Translations under genes and position numbers: made by a program
The notes under the pieces: model-generated
What the model was told of the DNA's origin: nothing
Database searches by the model: none
The model's input: only the letters and a program-made list of their open reading frames with translations
Source of the DNA: Hydractinia symbiolongicarpus
Taxonomy: Eukaryota > Cnidaria > Hydrozoa > Anthoathecata > Hydractiniidae
Direction of reading: 5' to 3'
DNA length: 64,000 nucleotides
NCBI RefSeq assembly: GCF_029227915.1
Contig: NC_079880.1
Coordinates: forward strand, 29,135,501 to 29,199,500
Part shown: positions 47,196 through 60,831 of the stretch, piece by piece
Layout: every line of letters begins with the position of its first letter
Position numbering within the stretch: position 1 is the first letter of the stretch

Positions 47196-50100
47196 CGTTT
47201 GGGAAATGAGTTTACTCCCTGGGTACTTTCTTTGTATACTTTTGACTATACGGGCCGAGTCCGGGATTCACGGGAAATTGCAGGTTTTCGTTTGCCGGCG
47301 ATTAAACTTCTTTTATTCAGCGTCTCATCAAAAATGAAAACATTTTTGAAAACTACAAGTTTTATGCGTTTTAGTGGTGAAAAAATAATTTAAAAAATCG
47401 TTCTGGAAGTGAGTTTACTCACAGGGCACTTTCCTTGTATACATTCGACTATACGGGTCCAGCCCGGGATTTAGGGGAAATCGCTGGTTTTCGTTTGCCG
47501 GCGATTAAACCTCTTTCATTAAGCGTCTCATCAAAAATGAAAACATTTTTGGAAACTACAAGTCTCATGCGTTTTAGTTGTGAAATAATAATTTAAAAAA
47601 TCGTTTGGGAAATGAGTTTACTCCCTGGGTACTTTCTTTGTATACTTTTGACTATACGGGCCGAGTCCGGGATTCATGATAAATCGCAGGTTTTCGTTTG
47701 CCGGCGATTAAACTTCTTTTATTCAGCGTCTCATCAAAAATGAAAACATTTTTGAAAACTACAAGTCTCATGCGTTTTAGTGGTGAAAAAATAATTTAAA
47801 AAATCGTTCTGGAAGTGAGTTTACTCACAGGGTACTTTCTTTGTATACATTCGACTATACGGGCAAAGCCCGGGATTTAGGAGAAATCGCTGGTTTTCGT
47901 TTGCCGGCGATTAAACCTCTTTCATTAAGTGTCTCATCAAAAATGAAAACATTTTTGAAAACTACAAGTCTCATGCGTTAAAGTGGTGAAATAATAATTT
48001 AAAAAATCGTTTGGGAAATGAGTTTACTCCCTGGGTACTTTCTTTGTATACTTTTGACTATACGGGCCGAGTCCGGGATTCATGGGAAATCGCAGGTTTT
48101 CGTTTGCCGGCGATTAAACTTCTTTTATTCAGCGTCTCATCAAAAATAAAACATTTTTGAAAACTACAAGTCTCATGCGTTTTAGTGGTGAAATAATAAT
48201 TTAAAAAATCGTTTGGGAAATGAGTTTACTCCCTGGGTACTTTCTTTGTATACATTCGACTATACGGGCCGAGTCCGGGATTTACGGGAAATCGCAGGTT
48301 TTCGTTTCCGGCGATTAAACTTCTTTTATTCAGCGTCTCATCAAAAATAAAACATTTTTGAAAACTACAAGTCTCATGCGTTTTAATGGTGAAAAGGTAA
48401 TTTAAAAAATCGTTCGGGAAATGAGTTTACTCCCTGGGTACTTTCTTTGTATACTTTTGACTATGCGGGCCGAGTCTGGGATTTACGGGAAATCGCGGGT
48501 TTTCGTTTGCCGGCGATTAAACTTATTTTATTCAGGGTCTCATCAAAAATGAAAACATTTTTAAAAACTACAAGTCTCATGGGCTTTAGTGGTGAAATAA
48601 TAATTTAAAAAATCGTTTGGGAAATGAGTTTACTCCCTGGGTACTTTCTTTGTATACTTTTGACTATACGGGCCGAGTCCGGGATTGACGGGAAATTGCA
48701 GGTTTTCGTTTGCCGGCGATTAAACTTCTTTTATTCAGCGTCTCATCAAAAATGAAAACATTTTTGAAAACTACAAGTTTTATGCGTTTTAGTGGTGAAA
48801 AAATAATTTAAAAAATCGTTCTGGAAGTGAGTTTACTCACAGGGCACTTTCCTTGTATACATTCGACTATACGGGTCCAGCCCGGGATTTAGGGGAAATC
48901 GCTGGTTTTCGTTTGCCGGCGATTAAACCTCTTTCATTAAGCGTCTCATCAAAAATGAAAACATTTTTGGAAACTACAAGTCTCATGCGTTTTAGTTGTG
49001 AAATAATAATTTAAAAAATCGTTTGGGAAATGAGTTTACTCCCTGGGTACTTTCTTTGTATACTTTTGACTATACGGGCCGAGTCCGGGATTCATGATAA
49101 ATCGCAGGTTTTCGTTTGCCGGCGATTAAACTTCTTTTATTCAGCGTCTCATCAAAAATGAAAACATTTTTGAAAACTACAAGTCTCATGCATTTTAGTG
49201 GTGAAAAAATAATTTAAAAAATCGTTCTGGAAGTGAGTTTACTCACAGGGTACTTTCTTTGTATACATTCGACTATACGGGCAAAGCCCGGGATTTAGGA
49301 GAAATCGCTGGTTTTCGTTTGCCGGCGATTAAACCTCTTTCATTAAGTGTCTCATCAAAAATGAAAACATTTTTGAAAACTACAAGTCTCATGCGTTAAA
49401 GTGGTGAAATAATAATTTAAAAAATCGTTTGGGAAATGAGTTTACTCCCTGGGTACTTTCTTTGTATACTTTTGACTATACGGGCCGAGTCCGGGATTCA
49501 TGGGAAATCGCAGGTTTTCGTTTGCCGGCGATTAAACTTCTTTCATTCAGCGTCTCATCAAAAATAAAACATTTTTGAAAACTACAAGTCTCATGCGTTT
49601 TAGTGGTGAAATAATAATTTAAAAAATCGTTTGGGAAATGAGTTTACTCCCTGGGTACTTTCTTTGTATACATTCGACTATACGGGCCGAGTCCGGGATT
49701 TACGGGAAATCGCAGGTTTTCGTTTCCGGCGATTAAACTTCTTTTATTCAGCGTCTCATCAAAAATAAAACATTTTTGAAAACTACAAGTCTCATGCGTT
49801 TTAATGGTGAAAAGGTAATTTAAAAAATCGTTCGCGAAATGAGTTTACTCCCTGGGTACTTTCTTTGTATACTTTTGACTATGCGGGCCGAGTCTGGGAT
49901 TTACGGGAAATCGCGGGTTTTCGTTTGCCGGCGATTAAACTTATTTTATTCAGGGTCTCATCAAAAATGAAAACATTTTTAAAAACTACAAGTCTCATGG
50001 GCTTTAGTGGTGAAATAATAATTTAAAAAATCGTTTGGGAAATGAGTTTACTCCCTGGGTACTTTCTTTGTATACTTTTGACTATACGGGCCGAGTCCGG

Positions 50101-50841
50101 GATTCACGGGAAATTGCAGGTTTTCGTTTGCCGGCGATTAAACTTCTTTTATTCGGCGTCTCATCAAAAATGAAAACATTTTTGAAAACTACAAGTTTTA
50201 TGCGTTTTAGTGGTGAAAAAATAATTTAAAAAATCGTTCTGGAATTGAGTTTACTCACAGGGTACTTTCCTTGTATACATTCGACTATACGGGCCGAGTC
50301 CGGGATTCACGGGAAATTGCAGGTTTTCGTTTGCCGGCGATTAAACTTCTTTTATTCGGCGTCTCATCAAAAATGAAAACATTTTTGAAAACTACAAGTT
50401 TTATGCGTTTTAGTGGTGAAAAAATAATTTAAAAAATCGTTCTGGAATTGAGTTTACTCACAGGGTACTTTCCTTGTATACATTCGACTATACGGGCCGA
50501 GTCCGGGATTTACGGGAAATCGCAGGTTTTCGTTTCCGGCGATTAAACTTCTTTTATTCAGCGTCTCATCAAAAATAAAACATTTTTGAAAACTACAAGT
50601 CTCATGCGTTTTAATGGTGAAAAGGTAATTTAAAAAATCGTTCGCGAAATGAGTTTACTCCCTGGGTACTTTCTTTGTATACTTTTGACTATGCGGGCCG
50701 AGTCTGGGATTTACGGGAAATCGCGGGTTTTCGTTTGCCGGCGATTAAACTTATTTTATTCAGGGTCTCATCAAAAATGAAAACATTTTTAAAAACTACA
50801 AGTCTCATGGGCTTTAGTGGTGAAATAATAATTTAAAAAAT
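47196..50841 (+). repeat. Heptamer HOR, 1418 bp, contracting to an 810-bp tetramer
   Basis: 47196-48613 and 48614-50031 are two copies of a seven-monomer order (period 1418 = 7x203 - 3). Markers are CGTTTGGG starts, GGATTCACGG or GGATTGACGG, CATGATAAATCGC, TTTCCGGCG and AAAAATAAAAC. The third copy, 50032-50841, keeps only four monomers (810 bp). Its units at 50235 and 50438 are B/A fusions, which shows that three monomers were lost by unequal exchange. Confidence 0.82.
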
Positions 50842-51914
50842 CGTTTGGGAAATGAGTTTACTCCCTGGGTACTTTCTTTGTATACTTTTGACTATACGGG
50901 CCGAGTCCGGGATTCACGGGAAATTGCAGGTTTTCGTTTGCCGGCGATTAAACTTCTTTTATTCGGCGTCTCATCAAAAATGAAAACATTTTTGAAAACT
51001 ACAAGTTTTATGCGTTTTAGTGGTGAAAAAATAATTTAAAAAATCGTTCTGGAATTGAGTTTACTCACAGGGTACTTTCCTTGTATACATTCGACTATAC
51101 GGGCCAAGCCCGGGATTTAGGGGAAATCGCTGGTTTTCGTTTGCCGGCGATTAAACCTCTTTCATTAAGCGTCTCATCAAAAATGAAAACATTTTTGAAA
51201 ACTACAAGTCTCATGCGTTTTAGTTGTGAAATAATAATTTAAAAAATCGTTTGGGAAATGAGTTTACTCCCTGGGTACTTTCTTTGTATACTTTTGACTA
51301 TACGGGCCGAGTCCGGGATTCATGATAAATCGCAGGTTTTCGTTTGTGGGCGATTAAACTTCTTTTATTCAGCGTCTCATCAAAAATGAAAACATTTTTG
51401 AAAACTACAAGTCTCATGCGTTTTAGTGGTGAAAAAATAATTTAAAAAATCGTTCTGGAAGTGAGTTTACTCACAGGGTACTTTCTTTGTATACATTCGA
51501 CTATACGGGCCAAGCCCGGGATTTAGGGGAAATCGCTGGTTTTCGTTTGCCGGCGATTAAACCTCTTTCATTAAGCGTCTCATCAAAAATGAAAACATTT
51601 TTGAAAACTACAAGTCTCATGCGTTTTAGTGGTGAAATAATAATTTAAAAAATCGTTTGGGAAATGAGTTTACTCCCTGGGTACTTTCTTTGTATACTTT
51701 TGACTATACGGGCCGAGTCCGGGATTCATGGGAAATCGCAGGTTTTCGTTTGCCGGCGATTAAACTTCTTTTATTCAGCGTCTCATCAAAAATAAAACAT
51801 TTTTTAAAAAATACAAGTCTCATGCGTTTTAGTGGTGAAATAATAATTTAAAAAATTGTTTGGGAAATGAATTTACTCCCTGGGTACTTTCTTTGTATAC
51901 ATTCGACTATACGG
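50842..51914 (+). repeat. Continuation of the heptamer-type monomers
   Basis: 50842 begins like 50032 (offset 810) and then runs B-like, H-tailed, CATGATAAATCGC type, B and CATGGGAAATCGC type in the order of the 1418-bp repeat. Two monomers near 51.8 kb have AAAAATAAAAC followed by ATTTTTTAAAAAATAC, an A/T-rich change of the inverted-repeat region. The unit at 51855 starts TTGTTTGGG with a T at the usual first C. Confidence 0.72.
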
Positions 51915-54900
51915 GCCGAGTCCGGGATTCATGGGAAATCGCAGGTTTTCGTTTGCCGGCGATTAAACTTCTTTTATTAAGCGTCTCATCAAAAATAAAA
52001 CATTTTTGAAAACTACAAGTCTCATGCGTTTTAGTGGTGAAAAAATAATTTAAAAAATTGTTCGTGAAATGAGTTTACTCCCTTGGTACTTTCTTTGTAT
52101 ACTTTTGATTATACGGGCCCCAGTCCGGGGTTTACGGGAAATGGCGGGTTTTCGTTTGCCGGCGATTAAACTTCTTTTATTCAGCGTCTCATCAAAAATG
52201 AAAACATTTTTGATAACTACAAGTCTCATGCGTTTTAGTGGTGAAAAGATAATTTGAAAAATCGTTCGGGAAATGAGTTTACACCCTGGGTACTTTCTTT
52301 GTATACTTTTGACTATACGGGCCAAGCCCGGGATTTACGGGAAATCGCCTGTTTTCGTTTGCTGGCAATTAAACTTCTTTTATTTAGCGTCTTATCAAAA
52401 ATGAAAACATTTTTGAAAACTACAAGTCTTATGCGTTTTAGTGGTGCAAAAATAATTTAAAAAATCGTTCTGGAAATGAGTTTACTCCCTTGGTACTTTC
52501 TTTGTATACTTTTGATTATACGGGCCCCAGTCCGGGGTTTACGGGAAATGGCGGGTTTTCGTTTGCCGGCGATTAAACTTCTTTTATTCAGCGTCTCATC
52601 AAAAATGAAAACATTTTTGAAAACTACAAGTCTCATGCGTTTTAGTGGTGAAAAGATAATTTGAAAAATCATTCAGGAAATGAGTTTACACCCTGGGTAC
52701 TTTCTTTGTATACTTTTGACTATACGGGCCAAGCCCGGATTTACGGGAAATCGCGGGTTTTCGTTTGCCGGCGATTAAACTTCTTTTATTCAGCGTCTCA
52801 TCAAAAATGAAAACATTTTTGAAAACTACAAGTCTCATGCGTTTTAGTGGTGAGAAGATAATTTGAAAAATCGTTCGGGAAATGAGTTTACACCCTGGGT
52901 ACTTTCTTTGTATACTTTTGACTATACGGGCCAAGCCCGGGATTTACGGGAAATCGCGGGTTTTCGTTTGCTGGCGATTAAACTTCTTTTATTCAGCGTC
53001 TCATTAAAAATGAAAACATTTTTGAAAACTACAAGTCTTATGCGTTTTAGTGGTGCAAAAATAATTTAAAAAATCGTTCTGGAAATAAGTTTACTCCCTT
53101 GGTACTTTCTTTGTATACTTTTTATTATACGGGCCCCAGTCCGGGGTTTACGGGAAATGGCGGGTTTTCGTTTGCCGGCGATTAAACTTCTTTTATTCAG
53201 CGTCTCATCAAAAATGAAAACATTTTTGAAAACTACAAGTCTCATGCGTTTTAGTGGTGAAAAAATAATTTAAAAAATCGTTCTGGAAATGAGTTTACTC
53301 ACAGGGTACTTTCTTTGTATACATTCGACTATACGGGCCAAGCCCGGGATTTATGGAAAATCGCGGTTTTTCGTTTGCCGGCGATTAAACCTCTTTCATT
53401 AAGCGTCTCATCAAAAATGAAAACATTTTTGAAAACTACAAGTCTCATGCGTTTTAGTTGTGAAATAATAATTTAAAAAATCGTTTGGGAAATGAGTTTA
53501 CTCCCTGGGTACTTTCTTTGTATACTTTTGACTATACGGGCCGAGTCCGGGATTCATGATAAATCGCAGGTTTTCGTTTGCCGGCGATTAAACTTCTTTT
53601 ATTCAGCGTCTCATCAAAAATGAAAACATTTTTGAAAACTACAAGTCTCATGCGTTTTAGTGGTGAAAAAATAATTTAAAAAATCGTTCTGGAAATGAGT
53701 TTACTCACAGGGTACTTTTTTTGTATACATTCGACTATACGGGCCAACCCCGGGATTTATGGAAAATCGCGGGTTTTCGTTTGCCGGCGATTAAACCTCT
53801 TTCATTAAGCGTCTCATCAAAAATGAAAACATTTTTGAAAACTACAAGTCTCATGCGTTTTAGTTGTGAGAAGATAATTTGAAAAATCGTTCGGGAAATG
53901 AGTTTACACCCTGGGTACTTTCTTTGTATACTTTTGACTATACGGGCCGAGTCCGGGATTCATGGGAAATCGCAGGTTTTCGTTTGCCGGCGATTAAACT
54001 TCTTTTATTAAGCGTCTCATCAAAAATAAAACATTTTTGAAAACTACAAGTCTCATGCGTTTTAGTGGTGAAAAAATAATTTAAAAAATTGTTCGTGAAA
54101 TGAGTTTACTCCCTTGGTACTTTCTTTGTATACTTTTGATTATACGGGCCCCAGTCCGGGGTTTACGGGAAATGGCGGGTTTTCGTTTGCCGGCGATTAA
54201 ACTTCTTTTATTCAGCGTCTCATCAAAAATGAAAACATTTTTGATAACTACAAGTCTCATGCGTTTTAGTGGTGAAAAGATAATTTGAAAAATCGTTCGG
54301 GAAATGAGTTTACACCCTGGGTACTTTCTTTGTATACTTTTGACTATACGGGCCAAGCCCGGGATTTACGGGAAATCGCCTGTTTTCGTTTGCTGGCAAT
54401 TAAACTTCTTTTATTTAGCGTCTTATCAAAAATGAAAACATTTTTGAAAACTACAAGTCTTATGCGTTTTAGTGGTGCAAAAATAATTTAAAAAATCGTT
54501 CTGGAAATGAGTTTACTCCCTTGGTACTTTCTTTGTATACTTTTGATTATACGGGCCCCAGTCCGGGGTTTACGGGAAATGGCGGGTTTTCGTTTGCCGG
54601 CGATTAAACTTCTTTTATTCAGCGTCTCATCAAAAATGAAAACATTTTTGAAAACTACAAGTCTCATGCGTTTTAGTGGTGAAAAGATAATTTGAAAAAT
54701 CGTTCAGGAAATGAGTTTACACCCTGGGTACTTTCTTTGTATACTTTTGACTATACGGGCCAAGCCCGGATTTACGGGAAATCGCGGGTTTTCGTTTGCC
54801 GGCGATTAAACTTCTTTTATTCAGCGTCTCATCAAAAATGAAAACATTTTTGAAAACTACAAGTCTCATGCGTTTTAGTGGTGAGAAGATAATTTGAAAA

Positions 54901-55976
54901 ATCGTTCGGGAAATGAGTTTACACCCTGGGTACTTTCTTTGTATACTTTTGACTATACGGGCCAAGCCCGGGATTTACGGGAAATCGCGGGTTTTCGTTT
55001 GCTGGCGATTAAACTTCTTTTATTCAGCGTCTCATCAAAAATGAAAACATTTTTAAAAACTACAAGTCTTATGCGTTTTAGTGGTGCAAAAATAATTTAA
55101 AAAATCGTTCTGGAAATAAGTTTACTCCCTTGGTACTTTCTTTGTATACTTTTTATTATACGGGCCCCAGTCCGGGGTTTACGGGAAATGGCGGGTTTTC
55201 GTTTGCCGGCGATTAAACTTCTTTTATTCAGCGTCTCATCAAAAATGAAAACATTTTTGAAAACTACAAGTCTCATGCGTTTTAGTGGTGAAAAAATAAT
55301 TTAAAAAATCGTTCTGGAAATGAGTTTACTCACAGGGTACTTTCTTTGTATACATTCGACTATACGGGCCAAGCCCGGGATTTATGGAAAATCGCGGTTT
55401 TTCGTTTGCCGGCGATTAAACCTCTTTCATTAAGCGTCTCATCAAAAATGAAAACATTTTTGAAAACTACAAGTCTCATGCGTTTTAGTTGTGAAATAAT
55501 AATTTAAAAAATCGTTTGGGAAATGAGTTTACTCCCTGGGTACTTTCTTTGTATACTTTTGACTATACGGGCCGAGTCCGGGATTCATGATAAATCGCAG
55601 GTTTTCGTTTGCCGGCGATTAAACTTCTTTTATTCAGCGTCTCATCAAAAATGAAAACATTTTTGAAAACTACAAGTCTCATGCGTTTTAGTGGTGAAAA
55701 AATAATTTAAAAAATCGTTCTGGAAATGAGTTTACTCACAGGATACTTTTTTTGTATACATTCGACTATACGGGCCAAGCCCGGGATTTATGGAAAATCG
55801 CGGGTTTTCGTTTGCCGGCGATTAAACCTCTTTCATTAAGCGTCTCATCAAAAATGAAAACATTTTTGAAAACTACAAGTCTCATGCGTTTTAGTGGTGA
55901 GAAGATAATTTGAAAAATCGTTCGGGAAATGAGTTTACACCCTGGGTACTTTCTTTGTATACTTTTGACTATACGG
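51915..55976 (+). repeat. HOR block, 2031-bp period, two copies
   Basis: About 51915-53945 matches about 53946-55976 (ten monomers, 10x203 + 1). The order alternates F (CTCCCTTGG, GGGCCCCAGTCCGG) and A/C-A-A monomers (TTTACACCC, GCTGGCGATTA), then B and CATGATAAATCGC units. F monomers are 204 bp because of one extra C in GGGCCCC. A 1016-bp match within it (54900 and 55916) shows a further internal duplication of the A-type unit. Confidence 0.82.
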
Positions 55977-56741
55977 GCCAAGCCCGGGATTTACGGGAAA
56001 TCGCGGGTTTTCGTTTGCTGGCGATTAAACTTCTTTTATTCAGCGTCTCATCAAAAATGAAAACATTTTTGAAAACTACAAGTCTTATGCGTTTTAGTGG
56101 TGCAAAAATAATTTAAAAAATCGTTCTGGAAATGAGTTTACTCCCTTGGTACTTTCTTTGTATACTTTTTATTATACGGGCCCCAGTCCGGGGTTTACGG
56201 GAAATGGCGGGTTTTCGTTTGCCGGCGATTAAACTTCTTTTATTCAGCGTCTCATCAAAAATGAAAACATTTTTGAAAACTACAAGTCTCATGCGTTTTA
56301 GTGGTGAAAAAATAATTTAAAAAATCGTTCTGGAAATGAGTTTACTCAGAGGGTACTTTCTTTGTATACATTCGACTATACGGGCCAAGCCCGGGATTTA
56401 TGGAAAATCGCGGTTTTTCGTTTGCCGGCGATTAAACCTCTTTCATTAAGCGTCTCATCAAAAATGAAAACATTTTTGAAAACTACAAGTCTCATGCGTT
56501 TTATTTGTGAAATAATAATTTAAAAAATCGTTTGGGAAATGAGTTTACTCCCTGGGTACTTTCTTTGTATACTTTTGACTATACGGGCCGAGTCCGGGAT
56601 TCATGATAAATCGCAGGTTTTCGTTTGCCGGCGATTAAACTTCTTTTATTCAGCGTCTCATCAAAAATGAAAACATTTTTGAAAACTACAAGTCTCATGC
56701 GTTTTAGTGGTGAAAAAATAATTTAAAAAATCGTTCTGGAA
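55977..56741 (+). repeat. Link region between two HOR blocks
   Basis: Four monomers (rest of A at 55916, F, B, CATGATAAATCGC type) repeat the order of the previous block and lead into the 2760-bp repeat. The F unit has TTTTTATTATACGGG, as at 53120 and 55155, so it derives from the same local lineage. Confidence 0.7.
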
Positions 56742-57137
56742 ATGAGTTTACTCACAGGGTACTTTTTTTGTATACATTCGACTGTACGGGCCAAGCCCGG
56801 GATTTATGGAAAATCGCGGGTTTTCGTTTGCCGGCGATTAAACCTCTTTCATTAAGCGTCTCATCAAAAATGAAAACATTTTTGAAAACTACAAGTCTCA
56901 TGCGTTTCAGTGGTGAAAAAAAAATTTAAAAAATCGTTCGGGAAATGAGTTTACTCCCTGGGTACTTTCTTTGTATACATTCGACTACACGGGCCAAGCC
57001 CGGGATTTAGGGGAAATCGCTGGTTTTCGTTTGCCGGCGATTAAACCTCTTTTCTTAAACGTCTCATCAAAAATGAAAACATTTTTGAAAACTACAAGTC
57101 TCATGCGTTTTAGTGGTGAAAAAATAATTTAAAAAAT

Positions 57138-57259
57138 CGTTCGGAAAATGAGTTTACTCCCTGGGTACTTTCTTTGCATACTTTTGACTTTACAGGCCGA
57201 GTCCGGAATTTACGGGAAATCGAGGGTTTTCGTTTGATTTAAAAAATTGTTTAAAAAAA
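57138..57259 (+). repeat. Short unit S, subfamily e
   Basis: Subfamily e is marked by TTTACAGGCC, GTCCGGAATTTAC, AATCGAGGG and AAAAATTGTTT. It shares AATCGAGGG with subfamily d, so it is probably derived from it. Confidence 0.86.
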
Positions 57260-59897
57260 CGTTCGGAAAATGAGTTTACTCCCTGGGTACTTTCTTTGTA
57301 TACTTTGGACTATACGAGCCGAGTCCGGGATTTACGGGAAATCGCGGGATTTCGTTTGCCGGCGATTAAACGTCTTTTATTCGGTGTCTCATCAAAAATG
57401 AAAACATTTTTGAAAACTACAAGGTTAATGCGTTTTAATGGTGAAAAGATAATTTAAAAAATCGTTCGGGAAATGAGTTTACTCCCTGGGTACTTTCTTT
57501 GTATACTTTTAATTATACGGGCCGAGTCCGGGATTCATGATAAATTGCTGGTTTTCGTTTGCCGGCGATTAAACCTCTTTCATTAAGCGTCTCATCAAAA
57601 ATGAAAACATTTTTGAAAACTACAAGTCTCATGCGTTTTAGTGGTGAAATAATAATTTAAAAAATCGTTTGGGAAATGAGTTTACTCCCTGGGTACTTTC
57701 TTTGTATACATTCGACTATACGGGCCAAGCCCGGGATTTATGGAAAATCGCGGGTTTTCGTTTGCCGGCGATTAAACCTCTTTCATTAAGCGTCTCATCA
57801 AAAATAAAACATTTTTTAAAAAATACAAGTCTCATGCGTTTTAGTGGTGAAATAATAATTTAAAAAATTGTTTGGGAAATGAATTTACTCCCTGGGTACT
57901 TTCTTTGTATACATTCGACTATACGGGCCGAGTCCGGGATTTACGGGAAATCGCAGGTTTTCGTTTGCCGGCGATTAAACTTCTTTTATTAAGCGTCTCA
58001 TCAAAAATAAAACATTTTTGAAAACTACAAGTCTCATGCGTTTTAGTGGTGAAAAAATATTTTAAAAAATTGTTCGTGAAATGAGTTTACTCCCTTGGTA
58101 CTTTCTTTGTATACTTTTGATTATACGGGCCCCAGTCCGGGGTTTACGGGAAATGGCGGGTTTTCGTTTGCCGGCGATTAAACTTCTTTTATTCAGCGTC
58201 TCATCAAAAATGAAAACATTTTTGATAACTACAAGTCTCATGCGTTTTAGTGGTGAAAAGATAATTTGAAAAATCGTTCGGGAAATGAGTTTACACCCTG
58301 GGTACTTTCTTTGTATACTTTTGACTATACGGGCCAACCCGGGATTTACGGGAAATCGCCTGTTTTCGTTTGCTGGCAATTACACTTCTCTTATTCAGCG
58401 TCTTATCAAGAATGAAAACATTTTTGAAAACTACAAGTCTTATGCGTTTTAGTGGTGCAAAAATAATTTAAAAAATCGTTCTGGAAAAGAGTTTACTCCC
58501 TTGGTACTTTCTTTTTATACTTTTGATTATACGGGCCCCAGTCCGGGGTTTACGGGAAATGGCGGGTTTTCGTTTGCCGGCGATTAAACTTCTTTTATTC
58601 AGCGTCTCATCAAAAATGAAAACATTTTTGAAAACTACAAGTCTCATGCGTTTTAGTGGTGAAAAGATAATTTGAAAAATCGTTCAGGAAATGAGTTTAC
58701 ACCCTGGGTACTTTCTTTGTATACTTTTGACTATACGGGCCAACCCCGGATTTACGGGAAATCGCGGGTTTTCGTTTGCCGGCGATTAAACTTCTTTTAT
58801 TCAGCGTCTCATCAAAAATGAAAACATTTTTGAAAACTACAAGTCTCATGCGTTTTAGTGGTGAGAAGATAATTTGAAAAATCGTTCGGGAAATGAGTTT
58901 ACACCCTGGGTACTTTCTTTGTATACTTTTGACTATACGGGCCAAGCCCGGGATTTACGGGAAATCGCGGGTTTTCGTTTGCTGGCGATTAAACTTCTTT
59001 TATTCAGCGTCTCATCAAAAATGAAAACATTTTTGAAAACTACAAGTCTTATGCGTCTTAGTGGTGCAAAAATAATTTAAAAAATCGTTCTGGAAATGAG
59101 TTTACTCCCTTGGTACTTTCTTTGTATACTTTTGATTATACGGGCCCCAGTCCGGGGTTTACGGGAAATGGCGGGTTTTCGTTTGCCGGCGATTAAACTT
59201 CTTTTATTCAGCGTCTCATCAAAAATGAAAACATTTTTGAAAACTACAAGTCTCATGCGTTTTAGTGGTGAAAAGATAATTTGAAAAATCGTTCAGGAAA
59301 TGAGTTTACACCCTGGGTACTTTCTTTGTATACTTTTGACTATACGGGCCAAGCCCGGATTTACGGGAAATCGCGGGTTTTCGTTTGCCGGCGATTAAAC
59401 TTCTTTTATTCAGCGTCTCATCAAAAATGAAAACATTTTTGAAAACTACAAGTCTCATGCGTTTTAGTGGTGAAAAAATAATTTAAAAAATCGTTCTGGA
59501 AATGAGTTTACTCACAGGGTACTTTTTTTGTATACATTCGACTGTACGGGCCAAGCCCGGGATTTATGGAAAATCGCGGGTTTTCGTTTGCCGGCGATTA
59601 AACCTCTTTCATTAAGCGTCTCATCAAAAATGAAAACATTTTTGAAAACTACAAGTCTCATGCGTTTCAGTGGTGAAAAAAAAATTTAAAAAATCGTTCG
59701 GGAAATGAGTTTACTCCCTGGGTACTTTCTTTGTATACATTCGACTACACGGGCCAAGCCCGGGATTTAGGGGAAATCGCTGGTTTTCGTTTGCCGGCGA
59801 TTAAACCTCTTTTATTAAACGTCTCATCAAAAATGAAAACATTTTTGAAAACTACAAGTCTCATGCGTTTTTGTGGTGAAAAAATAATTTAAAAAAT

Positions 59898-60019
59898 CGT
59901 TCGGAAAATGAGTTTACTCCCTGGGTACTTTCTTTGCATACTTTTGACTTTACAGGCCGAGTCCGGAATTTACGGGAAATCGAGGGTTTTCGTTTGATTT
60001 AAAAAATTGTTTAAAAAAA
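59898..60019 (+). repeat. Short unit S, subfamily e
   Basis: Partner of 57138 at 2760 bp, after a C monomer with GTTTTTGTGG near its end. Confidence 0.86.
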
Positions 60020-60425
60020 CGTTCGGAAAATGAGTTTACTCCCTGGGTACTTTCTTTGTATACTTTGGACTATACGAGCCGAGTCCGGGATTTACGGGAA
60101 ATCGCGGGATTTCGTTTGCCGGCGATTAAACGTCTTTTATTCGGTGTCTCATCAAAAATGAAAACATTTTTGAAAACTACAAGTCTAATGCGTTTTAATG
60201 GTGAAAAGATAATTTAAAAAATCGTTCGGGAAATGAGTTTACTCCCTGGGTACTTTCTTTGTATACTTTTAATTATACGGGCCGAGTCCGGGATTCATGA
60301 TAAATTGCTGGTTTTCGTTTGCCGGCGATTAAACCTCTTTCATTAAGCGTCTCATCAAAAATGAAAACATTTTTGAAAACTACAAGTCTCATGCGTTTTA
60401 GTGGTGAAATAATAATTTAAAAAAT

Positions 60426-60831
60426 CGTTTGGGAAATGAGTTTACTCCCTGGGTACTTTCTTTGTATACATTCGACTATACGGGCCAAGCCCGGGATTTA
60501 TGGAAAATCGCGGGTTTTCGTTTGCCGGCGATTAAACCTCTTTCATTAAGCGTCTCATCAAAAATAAAACATTTTTTAAAAAATACAAGTCTCATGCGTT
60601 TTAGTGGTGAAATAATAATTTAAAAAATCGTTTGGGAAATGAGTTTACTCCCTGGGTACTTTCTTTGTATACATTCGACTATACGGGCCAAGCCCGGGAT
60701 TTATGGAAAATCGCGGGTTTTCGTTTGCCGGCGATTAAACCTCTTTCATTAAGCGTCTCATCAAAAATAAAACATTTTTTAAAAAATACAAGTCTCATGC
60801 GTTTTAGTGGTGAAATAATAATTTAAAAAAT
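60426..60831 (+). repeat. Tandem duplication of one monomer
   Basis: The 203-bp units 60426-60628 and 60629-60831 look identical. Both have CGTTTGGG, CATTCGACTATAC, TTATGGAAAATCGC and AAAAATAAAAC followed by an A/T-rich tail. The equivalent place in the previous copy (57666) has the unit once, so the duplication is younger than the 2760-bp repeat. Confidence 0.85.

Noticed and set aside
52050-52325. 91- and 105-codon minus-strand frames in the 52-62 kb region
   Set aside because: They are repeated at 2031 and 2963 bp with the HOR and arise from 204-bp F monomers shifting the frame. They are not genes.
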